Origin: Struthio camelus
Lineage: Eukaryota > Chordata > Aves > Struthioniformes > Struthionidae
DNA: 64,000 nt
Assembly: GCF_040807025.1 (NCBI RefSeq)
Contig: NC_090954.1
Location: 22,262,501 to 22,326,500 of the forward strand
Direction: 5' to 3'
Each line of letters starts with the position of its first letter. Position 1 is the first letter of the stretch. Of the stretch, positions 20,916 to 30,952 are shown one piece after another. The position numbers were made by a program, and so were the translations under genes. The notes beneath the pieces are model-generated. The model saw nothing but the letters and a program-made list of their open reading frames with translations. It ran no database searches and was not told the DNA's origin.

Positions 20916-23399
20916 CGGGAGGGCGTCTCCGCTGTCGCTGTCGCTGCCGCTGCCGGCGCCGGCGCCGGCGGGCTCTTCGGGCAGCAGCGGCGCGCGTTTG
21001 TCGGGCGGCGGCGGGGCCGGCAGGGTGTTGGAGCCGCTGGCGCCCGGGCAGCGGCGCTGGCTCTTGCGCGAGTCGGCGGTGAGCGAGAGCTCGTGCGAGT
21101 AGGAGTGGAGGAAGGCGCGGACGCCGTCGATGCCCACGAAGGGCGAGGCCGGGGCGGCGCGCGAGGCCCCGCTGCCCGCGGCCAGCAGCCGCGAGCGGCG
21201 CCAGCGGCACAGGCGCAGCGCCAGCAGCGCCAGCAGGAAGGCGAGGAAGAGGCACGCCACGGCCGCCACGGCCAGCACCAGCCAGCGCGTCAGGCTGCCG
21301 GCCGGCTCGCCCGGCGCCGCCGCGCCGCTCAGCTCCGACAGCAGCTCCGCCACGCTCTCGGCCAGCACCACGTGCAGCGTGGCCGTGGCCGACAGCGCCG
21401 GCTGCCCGTGGTCCTTCACCACCACCACCAGCCGCTGCCGCGGCGCGTCGCGCGCCACCGGCAGCCGCGCCGTGCGCACCTCGCCGCTGTGCAGCCCCAC
21501 GCGGAAGAGCCCCGGCTCCGTCGCCTTGGCCAGCTCGTACGACAGCCACGCGTTCTGCCCCGAGTCCGCGTCCACCGCCACCACCTTGGCCACCAGCGTC
21601 CCGGGCTCCGCCGACCGCGGCGCCAGCTCCACGCCCGACCAGCCCGCGCCCGCGCCCGCGCCCGCCGCCGCCGCCGCCGCCGGGTACAGCACCTGCGGCG
21701 CGTTGTCGTTCTCGTCCACGATGAAGAGCCGCACCGACACGTTGCTGCTCAGCGCCGGCGCGCCCCCGTCCTCCGCCCGCACCCACAGCCCCACCTCGCG
21801 CACCTCCTCGTAGTCGAAGGAGCGCAGCGCGTACAGCGCGCCCGTCTCCGCGTGCACCGACACGTAGGACGAGAGCGGCGCGCCCCGCACCTGCCCCTCG
21901 CACAGCCGGTACCGCACGCGCCCGTTCTGCCCCCAGTCCGCGTCCGCCGCCCGCACCCTCAGCACCAGCGCGCCCTTGCCGTTGTTCTCGGGCAGCCAGG
22001 CGCTGTAGCGCGCCTCGCCGAACACCGGCGCGTTGTCGTTCACGTCCAGCACCCGCAGCGGCAGCACCGCGCTGCTCCACAGCGCCGGCGACCCGCCGTC
22101 CGTCGCCCGCACCGTCACGTTGTACTCCGACACCTCCTCCCGGTCCAGCTCCCGCGCCGTCACCACGCTGTAGTAGCTGCCCAGCGAGCTCCGCAGCCGG
22201 AACGGCAGCCCCGCGCCCAGCGACAGCCTCACCTCCCCGTTCGCCCCCGAGTCCCGGTCCTGCACGTGCAGCAGGGCCACCACCGTCCCCACCGCAGAGT
22301 CCTCGGACACCGCGCTCCGCGACGACGTGACTGTCAGTTCGGGCGCGTTGTCGTTCACGTCCGTCACCGCGATCACGACCTTCGCCCTATCGGAAAGGCC
22401 CCCGCCGTCCCGCGCTTGCACCCCCAGCTCATGTGAGGAACTTTCCTCGTAGTCCAATTCATGGCTGAGAGATATTTCTCCGGCCTCAGGGTCCAGCTGG
22501 AACATCTGCGCTGCCACGTCGGAAATCTTCTGAAAAATATATTTCACCTCTCCGTTCAGGCCGTCGTCGGCATCGGTGGCTCTGACGGTGACCAGGGCGG
22601 AGCCCACGGGCACGTCCTCCCGCACGCGCACCGTGTACACCGCCTGGCTGAACACCGGCGCGTTGTCGTTCGCGTCCAGCACCACCACGCGGATCCGCGC
22701 CGTGCCCGTCCGCGCCGGCTCCCCGCCGTCCATCGCCCTCAGCACCAGCTCGTGAAACGCGCCTTCCTCCCGGTCCAGCGCCTTCGCCAGCACCAGCTCG
22801 GGCTGTTTCCCCCCATCCAGTCCCGTCTGCACGGCCAGACCGAAGTGCTCGTCGCCGCTCAGCTCGTAGCGCTGCAGGGCATTCCTCCCGCTGTCCGGGT
22901 CCTGAGCCTCAGCCAGGGGAAACCGCGACCCCGGGGCTGTGGTCTCGCTCACTTTCAGCTCCGTTTCTGCCTCTCGGAAGCTGGGCGCGTTGTCGTTAAC
23001 GTCTCTGATTTCCACCTCGATCGCATAAACCTTCATTTCGCCCGCCGCGATCACCTCACAGCGCAGCACGCACTCATCCGCGGCTTCGCAGACCTGCTCT
23101 CTGTCTATCCTTTCCGCCGTCACCAAATGGCCGGTCCTGTCATGCAGAGCGAAATACTGCCGCCTACCTTTGTCGACGATGCGGGCGCCGCGGGCGCGCA
23201 GCGCCGCCGGCTCCAGCCCCAGGTCCTTGGCCACGTCGCCCACGAAAGAGCCCTTCTGCATCTCCTCGGGCACCGAGTAGCGGAGCTGCCCCCACGCCAG
23301 CTCCCACGCCGCCACCAAGGCGCACCACAGCAGCGCTCGCCCTCGCCCTCGCCCTCGCCCTCGCTCTCGCCGGCCCCAGCGCCTCTCTCCAGCCGACAT
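20916..23399 (-). CDS. PCDHGA: Protocadherin gammaA-type variable exon G2
   Basis: The exon codes 828 residues with the same signal, helix, tail motif and ALP|GTGAGT end as G1. EC1 begins like G3 (RIVDKGRRQYFALHDRTGHL), then has its own segment (CEAADECVLRCEVIAAGEMK). Mid-EC2 (NALQRYELSGDEHFG onward) is shared with G3 and G5, and EC3 (IFQKISDVAAQMFQLD) is unique. The EC3-EC4 linker is the normal DVNDNAP, unlike G1. The Ser/Asp repeat before the donor is the shortest of the five copies. The ATG at 23399 directly precedes the Arg-rich signal peptide. It encodes a separate recognition specificity from G1. Confidence 0.93.
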
Positions 23400-23622
23400 C
23401 TCAAAGCTCGTGAAGACTGGCCCGCCGGCCCGGTGCCGGACGAAAGACGGGCCCGCGGGCCACCGCTCTCGCCGTACTCCTCCTGGCTGAACCTTCTCTC
23501 CCAGCAGCAGAACCGGCCGCCTTCCCCGCCGGCCTCTTTCCTGCGCTGTCCTTGCAGTGCGGCGGCGGCTCCTCTCGCTCAGGCTCGCTTCTGTTCTCGC
23601 GGTCCCTGGCTGCCGACCGACT

Positions 23623-23650
23623 CATCGTGAGCAAACAGCGACACTTGCAG
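23623..23650 (-). promoter_or_regulatory. CSE-like promoter element of G2
   Basis: Same core as G1 with one flanking change toward the gene. Confidence 0.6.
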
Positions 23651-25440
23651 CCTCCGACAATCACTGCAGCGCTCCAGCGCTGCCACGGGGAAACCCTGCC
23701 CACCTTTCCGCTCCCCCTGATCTGCACACGCCAGTCGCGGCTGTCAGTATGCCCAATAGCATTGCGTAGGGACACAAGACCACAGCTTCGCGATTCAGGG
23801 ATGTGTGCGCCCCATCGTATGCCGCAGGCTAATATTAGATTCCCGCCAACTGCTAGGAACCTTCCAAGACTCGAGCAACGGTGGAGAAAGGGCATGGTAG
23901 GCTGTGATGTGAAAGGTTTGTAGGAGCAACAGGAACGTGGGCAAGACGAGCTGGAATAACGGTGCAGTGTGGCCGCTTCGGGGCCGGGGCCGGGGCGGGG
24001 GAGAGGGGGGCGGGAAACACAAGCCTTGCTTTCTGCAGCCGTCGTCTATGCTGCAGTACGCGGTGCCCTGTTGCAACGGGCGAATCACGTTACGAAAGGC
24101 CAGAAGAAAACCCTTTCCAGAAGGGTGGAGGCAGAAAACAGATGGGGTGTGGCGACGCACCTCGGCTTATGGAGCTGAGCCTTGGCCTTTTGCTGCCATT
24201 CTCACTCATTCCTCCGGACAGTTCTGCCTGCCACGTCGCTTACGTTAGGGCACACGAACACAGCAAAAGGCTGCCGGACTTGAGCAGGTGGCAGCCGCAG
24301 TAAAACCTGTACGCCTTTAACGTCGGACACCTTTCTAAATAGCACACGTATGCACCGCTGCACGTAACGTCCTACAGCGGCCATCCTAGTCCCAGCTCTC
24401 CTCGGAGCCCGCAGCCTCACACGGCTCCGTCGCTCCAGCACGTCGCGAAGCAAAAGCGGGGCTCTGCAGCCGCACCTCACTGGCTTCCAGGCGCCTTGGC
24501 ATGCCCAGAGCCCCTGCTGCTGTAGCGGCCAACAGCCCACCACCGTGACTGAACTGAGGCGTTTCGCAGACACTCTCCCCGGGCGTCAAGAAAAATGCTC
24601 GGCGCCACCTCGCCCGCTCCCCCGCCCCCGAAAGAACCCTCACACCTGTGAAAGCCTTGCGGTCCTCTACAGAGGCCGGAACGAAGGAAATATGTGCCCA
24701 AAGCTGCTTCCGCAACCCACCTTTAGTTCATCGCAGGAATGGCATTCGGGTGCTTTTATTATTTTTATTACTCGGTTTGGAAAAGAAAGGTTTACAGACC
24801 CCCCACTCGGTAACTGCGATTCCATGCAATGCCACGGTTTCAGGATATGTGCTGCCCGACAGCCTTCATTCAAATAATGCCTTCATAGATCGGCAGGGAC
24901 TACAACTCTTAGTTCAAAGCATGGGTGGAACACTGTTAAGAGACAGTCAGCATACCGAAAGGGAATTCGGGGGCAGCGGGGCAGGGGCGGAAGCGAATGC
25001 AAACGCTCTAACGGGGACTACGGCAGTTCGAAGCGACTCGCGCAATTTCTTTGCATCCATCCGCTTAGATTTAATATGGCTGCACGATTTTAGTTTCTTT
25101 CCTTACAACGACTGGGGCAAGGACGTAACAGGACGTTCTTCAACTAACTCGGCTACACAAGAACGGAAATACGGTATCAACTGATCGACGAAGTCCAATC
25201 AACTTGTTTTCTTTTTTTTGTTGTGGTTCTTTTTTTCTTTTCTTTTTTTTAAGGTGGTGGCAGCCAACCGCGGTAGTGGCTCAGCATCCGAGGGAAATTG
25301 GTGAGGCTACCTGCGACGGCAAGTTTCCTCTGGGGGAATCATTGCCGCGTCTCTTACCCCGGATCCCTCCCTACCCAGGGGCAACCAAGTGAGGGTATCC
25401 CACGCCGCTTTAGGAGGGAAGCGTCAAGCCATTGATTATG
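23651..25440. other. G2-B2 spacer
   Basis: Near-identical to 10200-11985, including the G-rich run at 23980-24014. No gene was recognised. Confidence 0.55.
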
Positions 25441-25451
25441 CTCACTTAGCG

Positions 25452-27896
25452 CTAGTCAAAGGGAAGCCTGCTGAACTGTCCCGCAGGCAGCGTCCCGGCG
25501 CTCTGCGGCCGCGGTTCCTCGGCGGCGGTGAGGCCGCTGGGGAAATCCTCTTCCCCGGCAGCGCCCCGCTCCGTGCCGCAGCGCTGCGGCGGCAGGCTGG
25601 GGAGGACCGGCTTCAGGAACTTGAACTCGCTGTTGCCCGAGCCCGTTGTGAGGCTGATCTCGTAGCAGTAGGCGTGGGGCAGAGTCGCCGTCCCGGCGGC
25701 GTCGGCCAGGCTGCTCTGGAAGTTGCCGGGGCCGTAAAGCACGGTGCCCTCTTTCGGCGCCGTTCTCTTGCGCACCTTGCAAGCGACGAAGGCTGTGGCG
25801 GACGCGAGGAAGAGGAGCGAGACGAGGGCCAGGGAGACGATTAGATACACCGTCAGGGAGCCGCCCTCGTCCTCCGGGGCCAGGCCGCTGCGCGGCATGT
25901 GCGCGTCCGAGAAGCCGTCGAGCAGGAGCGCGCCCAGCGCCGCCGTGGCCGACAGCGGCGGCCGCCCGTTGTCGCGCACCAGGACGAGCAGCTTCTGCTT
26001 CACGGCGTCCCTCTCCGTCACCGGCCTCCTCAGCCGCACCTCCCCGGTTTGCGCCCCCACGGCGAACAGCCCGGGGTCCGTTGCCTTGAGCAGGTGGTAG
26101 GAGAGCCACGAATTCTGCCCCGAGTCGGCGTCGACGGCGACCACTTTGGTGACGAGGTAGCCCGCCTCGGCCGACGTGGGCACCAGCTCGCTGGACGGCG
26201 GCGAGCTGTCCTGCGCGGGGTGCAAGACCACGGGCGCGTTGTCGTTTTCGTCCACCACCAGGATGCGGACGGTGACGTTGGCGCTGAGGGGCGGCGAGCC
26301 CGAGTCGGCGGCGCTCACCACCACCTCCAGCTGCCTCACCTGCTCGTAGTCCAGCGGCCGCAGCACAAACACGTTCCCGTTCTCGGAGTTCACGGAGACG
26401 TAGGAGCGCGGGGCCCGCTCCGCGGGCTGGGCCGGCGCCAGGGAATAGGTCACCTTCGAGTTGGGCCCCACGTCCTCGTCCGCGGCGCGGACGGCCCCGA
26501 CGAGCGCGGCCGGGTCGTTGTTCTCGCGCACGTACATGGTGTACGACGTCTGGTTGAACACGGGCGCGTTGTCATTGACGTCGGAGACGTCCACCGTGAA
26601 GGTCTGCGTGGTCGTGAGAGCCGGGGACCCCGCGTCGGCCGCCGTGACGGCGAGGATGTACTGCGCCGTCTGCTCCCGGTCCAGGGTGCTCGCTGTCACC
26701 AGCTCGTAGTAATTCTTATAGGCAGGCCTCAGGGAGAAAGGGGACACAGAGTCTTCCAGGGAACAGACCACCTTCCCGTTGTCCCCGGCGTCCCGGTCCT
26801 TAACGACAAAGAGGCCCACCACCGTCCCGGGCGACGCGCTCTCGGCGAGCGGGCTGCGGAAGGAACTCACCACCAGCTCCGGCGCGTTGTCGTTCACATC
26901 CACCACCTCCACCACCACCTTGCAGAGCGCCGAGAGACCCCCGCCGTCTGTGGCGCGCACGCTCAGCTCGTGTTTCTCCGCCGCTTCGAAATCCAGAGGC
27001 CGGGTGACACGAATGTCACCAGTCACGGCGTCGATCTTGAACGCCGGGCGCCTGTGCCCCACCGCCTGACTGAACGAGTACCGTATCTCCCCGTTAACTC
27101 CCACATCCGCGTCAGTCGCGACCACGCGCAGAACCACGGAGTCCTCCGGGGCGTCTTCCAAAACCTGGCCTCTGTACCGTTCCTGCGTGAAGACAGGGGC
27201 GTTGTCATTTACGTCCAGGACAACGATGCGGATCTGGGCCGTCCCGCTCCGCGGCGGAGAGCCCCCGTCCGTGGCAATGAGGCTGAAACCAATCTCCGCT
27301 TGCTCCTCTCTGTCCAGCGGCTTGGCCAAGACTAATTCGACGGAACTGTCGCCTTCACTCTGACTCCGGAAAGAGACGCTGAAATACTCGTTCTCGGGAG
27401 CGATGCTGTAAGCCTGCAGGCTGTTGCTGCCAACATCCAGGTCCCGAGCCCCCTCCAGCGGGAAGCGGGACCCCGGCTCGCTCGTCTCCGGGATCTTTAA
27501 AGTCACTTGTTCCTCCGGGAAAACTGGCGAATGGTCATTGATATCCTCTACGGCCACTTCGATCCGAAAGAACTGCAGGGGGTTTCCCAGCAGTAACTCA
27601 AAGGAGAGCGTGCACGTGATGGACTGGCCGCAGATCTCTTCCCGATCTATCCTCTCCCTGACGGCCAGGCGGCCGGTCCTGCGGTCTAATCGAAAATGCT
27701 GCCGGCCGTCCTCCGAAACAAGCCGGGCCTCGCGAGCCCAGAGCTGCGCCAGGTCCAGCCCCGCGTCCTTCGCGACATTAGCGACCAGGGAGCCGCTCTC
27801 CCTCTCCTCGGCGACCGAGTAGCGAAGCGGCTCGGAGCGAACATGCGGCACGGAGAGAACAACACAGAGACAAAGCACTTGCCTTGCAGACGCCAT
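25452..27896 (-). CDS. PCDHB: Beta-like protocadherin B2, complete single exon
   Basis: An 814-residue counterpart of B1 with the same linkers, helix, tail and TAG. It is the most distinct of the three. The EC2 start reads IPETSEPG (IVEMSEPG in B1 and B3), late EC2 has SQSEGDSSVEL (SQSRRGNSVEL), the EC3 start has QERYRGQ (QELYNGQ), and the EC1 start has KDAGLD (KDVGLD). Because EC2 and EC3 face each other in the family's antiparallel trans dimer, these changes sit where specificity could shift. Start ATG at 27896. The donor-like GTGAGC after the stop is also present. Confidence 0.9.
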   Translation of the reverse strand: MASARQVLCLCVVLSVPHVRSEPLRYSVAEERESGSLVANVAKDAGLDLAQLWAREARLVSEDGRQHFRLDRRTGRLAVRERIDREEICGQSITCTLSFELLLGNPLQFFRIEVAVEDINDHSPVFPEEQVTLKIPETSEPGSRFPLEGARDLDVGSNSLQAYSIAPENEYFSVSFRSQSEGDSSVELVLAKPLDREEQAEIGFSLIATDGGSPPRSGTAQIRIVVLDVNDNAPVFTQERYRGQVLEDAPEDSVVLRVVATDADVGVNGEIRYSFSQAVGHRRPAFKIDAVTGDIRVTRPLDFEAAEKHELSVRATDGGGLSALCKVVVEVVDVNDNAPELVVSSFRSPLAESASPGTVVGLFVVKDRDAGDNGKVVCSLEDSVSPFSLRPAYKNYYELVTASTLDREQTAQYILAVTAADAGSPALTTTQTFTVDVSDVNDNAPVFNQTSYTMYVRENNDPAALVGAVRAADEDVGPNSKVTYSLAPAQPAERAPRSYVSVNSENGNVFVLRPLDYEQVRQLEVVVSAADSGSPPLSANVTVRILVVDENDNAPVVLHPAQDSSPPSSELVPTSAEAGYLVTKVVAVDADSGQNSWLSYHLLKATDPGLFAVGAQTGEVRLRRPVTERDAVKQKLLVLVRDNGRPPLSATAALGALLLDGFSDAHMPRSGLAPEDEGGSLTVYLIVSLALVSLLFLASATAFVACKVRKRTAPKEGTVLYGPGNFQSSLADAAGTATLPHAYCYEISLTTGSGNSEFKFLKPVLPSLPPQRCGTERGAAGEEDFPSGLTAAEEPRPQSAGTLPAGQFSRLPFD

Positions 27897-28080
27897 GTCG
27901 GGCCCGGCAGACACCCTGCGTCTCGCGGATCGCCTGCCCGGTCCTCCGGGGAGCTTCCCGCGCGGAACCGCCGCAGCCTTGCGGCCGGGCGCCCCTGCTC
28001 GCCGAGTCCGCTACGCGGCCCGGATGGCTGCCGAGCTGGCCCGCCAGCGCCTGGCACGGAGCACCGCTCGCCGCCCCGCT

Positions 28081-28175
28081 CGCCGCCGCCGCCGCCGCAG
28101 CGCCGCCGCCGCCCCGCTCGCCGCCGCCGCCCCGCTCGCCGCCGCCGCCGCAGCGCCGCCGCCGCCGCCGCCGCG
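28081..28175. repeat. GCC-rich tract before B2
   Basis: Same arrangement as before B1. Confidence 0.7.
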
Positions 28176-28203
28176 CCGCCTTGGCCAACAGCACCACCCT
28201 GCG
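28176..28203 (-). promoter_or_regulatory. CSE-like promoter element of B2
   Basis: Identical to the B1 element. Confidence 0.6.
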
Positions 28204-28628
28204 GCCCGCGGCGGGAACTGCTCCCGCCCGGCCGCGCCGCCGCGCTCGCCTCCGCCGCGCCGCCGGGCGAGCCCGGCCGCGGCCGGCACGAGCCGCTCGC
28301 CAGGGCCGCCGCTGCGAAGCCGGGGCAGAGCGGCCGCGTCGGCGGCCCGGCCGCGGCCGTCCCGAGCGGAAAGCCGAAGGGGACACACAGTGCCTTTGCA
28401 GAGTCCCTGTGCCTGCGCCCGCTACACGGCAAGGCCTTCCCCGCACGCAGGTCTCGAGCTCCTCCTCCGCCTCTCTTGTTCACTGGGCCTTATTCACGCC
28501 CGCAGCCCCCGCTGTAGTCGCCCACGCACGCCGGAACGCCAGCTCCCGAGTACTCTGCGGCTAGTCAGCGGTCCGCGCACGCCAACGCTGGCAACTGTCG
28601 TCTTCTCTCGATCGACAGCGAGAGGAAA
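28204..28628. other. CpG-rich upstream flank of B2
   Basis: Matches 14752-15185. No gene was recognised. Confidence 0.5.
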
Positions 28629-28994
28629 TAAGAGGAAACACAAAAGCAAAAGGCAAAGGCAAAGGCAAAGAAAAAGAAAAAGAAAAAGAAACAGAAAAAG
28701 AAATAGAAAAAGAAAGAGAAAAAGAAAAAGAGAAAGAAATAGAAAAAGGAAAAGGAAAAGGAAAAGAAAAAGGAAAAGGAAAAGGAAAAGGAAAAGAAAA
28801 AGAAAAAGAAAAAGAAAAAGAAATAAAAGGAAAAGGAAAAGGAAAAGGAAAAGGAAAATAAAAAGAAAAAGGAAAAGGAAAAGAAAAAGAAAAAGAAAAA
28901 GAAAAAGAAAAAGAAAAAGAAAAAGAAAAAGAAAAAGAAAAAGAAAAAGAAAAAGAAAAAGAAAAAGAAAAAGAAAAAGAAAGAAAAAGAAAAG
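28629..28994. repeat. AAAAAG/AAAAGG tract, longest copy
   Basis: About 365 bp of plus-strand purine repeat, with several AAAAGG blocks interleaved with AAAAAG and a few AAATAG variants. Confidence 0.9.
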
Positions 28995-29481
28995 TCCTGC
29001 GGCAAAGCACGGGAACTACGCTGCTCTTCCAACCTGTCCGAGAGAACCATTGCCCCGGGGACGAGAGTTACAAGCCCCTCCCCGGGACTGTAAGCAAAGC
29101 GCATGAACATACAGATTACCGTACAGTTAGCTGTTTATCCCAAATGCCCCCACCACGCCTGCTAACTCCACTACGTCTTTTGCCGCTCTGGACCGCAGAG
29201 AGATGACTCGGGATGTGCTGCTCTGTGCAAACGTGGCTGCCTGAGGCAGTCCCTCGCATTTCCACCCGAAACACTTGTCAAGGGCTCTTCCCCTGGTGGG
29301 ACTAATCAGGCTTTCCCTCGGTCCCAGGAAGGCTTACTCGTAGACGCGCCTCCCATGGCGTCATGGTATTCCAAGAAGTATCCGGCGGGGAGCGGTGGGG
29401 GAGGGAGGAGAAAGGAAGGGGTGATGGGGCGAGGGGACGAGGAGGTGCGGGGAACTAAACATACGGAGGGGCTGTTCTCAC
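28995..29481. other. Spacer before pseudo-exon 2
   Basis: Matches 15441-15926. No gene was recognised. Confidence 0.5.
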
Positions 29482-29865
29482 CTGATTAAGTTCCCCTTCA
29501 CAAGCCGGCTGGGAGTGGGACAGGAGTTCCTCGTCCCTGTGTTTGCCCGCCTCAGCGCAGCTCTGCGGAAGAGGCGGCCTCGGGAGGACGGCTCGCAGGA
29601 ACGCGCTGCAACGCGCTCTTCCCCGAGCCGGTGCTCAAGCACACTTCATAGCCGTAAGCCGCCGACAGAGTGCCCGCGCCGGCCACGTCCGCAAAACTAC
29701 TGCAGACATCGCCAGTGGCGTAACCGTGCGCAGAGGCAGGTGAACGCCTTCCTCGTAGTCGACCCTTGCAGAGCTTCGCCCCCGAAAAGGCGACGGCGGC
29801 GAAGAGGAAGAGAGAGGAGACGGAGCACAAGGAAGCGACGAGGTAGGGGGCTAGCAGGTTCTCCT

Positions 29866-29915
<50 letters not shown>

Positions 29916-30589
29916 TCCGGTTTGCCCGCAGGAGCGTGGGAAAGCTGCAGGAAGGCGTCGGAAAAGCCCTCCAGCAGGGCGAGGCTGAGGGTGACGGTGG
30001 AGGAGCGCGGCGGCTGGCCGCTGTCCCTCACGAGCACGACGAGTCCCTGCCTGGCCGCGTCCCGCTCCGCCACGGCCCGCGCCGTGCGCACCTCGCCGCT
30101 GTGCAGCCCCACGCGGAAGAGCCCCGGCTCCGTCGCCTTGGCCAGCTCGTACGACAGCCACGCGTTCTGCCCCGAGTCCGCTGTCGGCGCTTTCCTCCAG
30201 CGCCGGCGCCTCCTCGTTCACGTCCGACACCGCCAGCGCCAGCGCGGTGCGGCTGCAGAGCGCCGGGCTGCCCCCGTCGCGGGCCATCACCGTCACGCTG
30301 TGCTCGGACGCCCGCTCCCGGTCCAGCGCGCTCGCCGTCACCACCTTGTCGGAGCTGCCCGGCGACGCCACCATCGCGAACGGCGCCTCGCCCTCCAGCT
30401 CGCACCACACCTTCCCGTTCTCGCCGGAGTCCGCGTCGTGCACCTTCACGAGCGCGACGACCGTGCCGGGCGGGGAGTCGCAGAGCGCAGCCGCTCCGGC
30501 GCCGCCCGGCAGCCCAGCGGCAGCAGCCGAGCGCACAGCAGCACGGCCCTGGCTCCTGCCGAGCCGCTTTGTCCGTGCCGGCTTTCCAC
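29482..30589 (-). pseudogene. Pseudo-exon 2, decayed gamma-type variable exon
   Basis: It has the same two internal deletions, GTG in place of the start codon, 10-bp tandem duplication (29598-29617) and phase-0 donor at 29482 as pseudo-exon 1. The damage therefore predates the unit duplications. Beyond the longer GTCGCC repeat (29866-29915), I noticed almost no difference from pseudo-exon 1. Confidence 0.88.
29866..29915. repeat. GTCGCC repeat in pseudo-exon 2
   Basis: Eight or so units, the longest of the three copies. Confidence 0.75.
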
Positions 30590-30927
30590 TCTCCCCAGCC
30601 CGCGCTGCGCTCCGTCCTCCTGCCCCTTCCCTTCCTTCCCTGCCCGTCCGGCACACGCCGGCACCCGCCGGCACCCCAGCTCGCGGCAGCGACCCCAGCG
30701 CGGCCGCTTCGGCCGCTGCTGCTCTCCGCCAATCTCCCCCGTGCTCTGCTTTCTCTCCGCAGAGAGCCGCGGACCCCGCCTGCGCTGGCTGCTCGCAAAC
30801 TCTCCTCTAGCACGGTGAGAACCGCGGGGCAGACGAGAAGCGTCTTCCCGACCGCTCGCCGCCTCTCCCGGAGGCTCCGGCGGCTGCGGCTGCGGCTGCG
30901 GCTGCGGCAGCGGCTGCGGCGCTGCTC

Positions 30928-30952
30928 CGCCTCGGGCAAGAGCGGCACCCGC
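30928..30952 (-). promoter_or_regulatory. CSE-like element of pseudo-exon 2
   Basis: Identical to the element of pseudo-exon 1. Confidence 0.5.
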
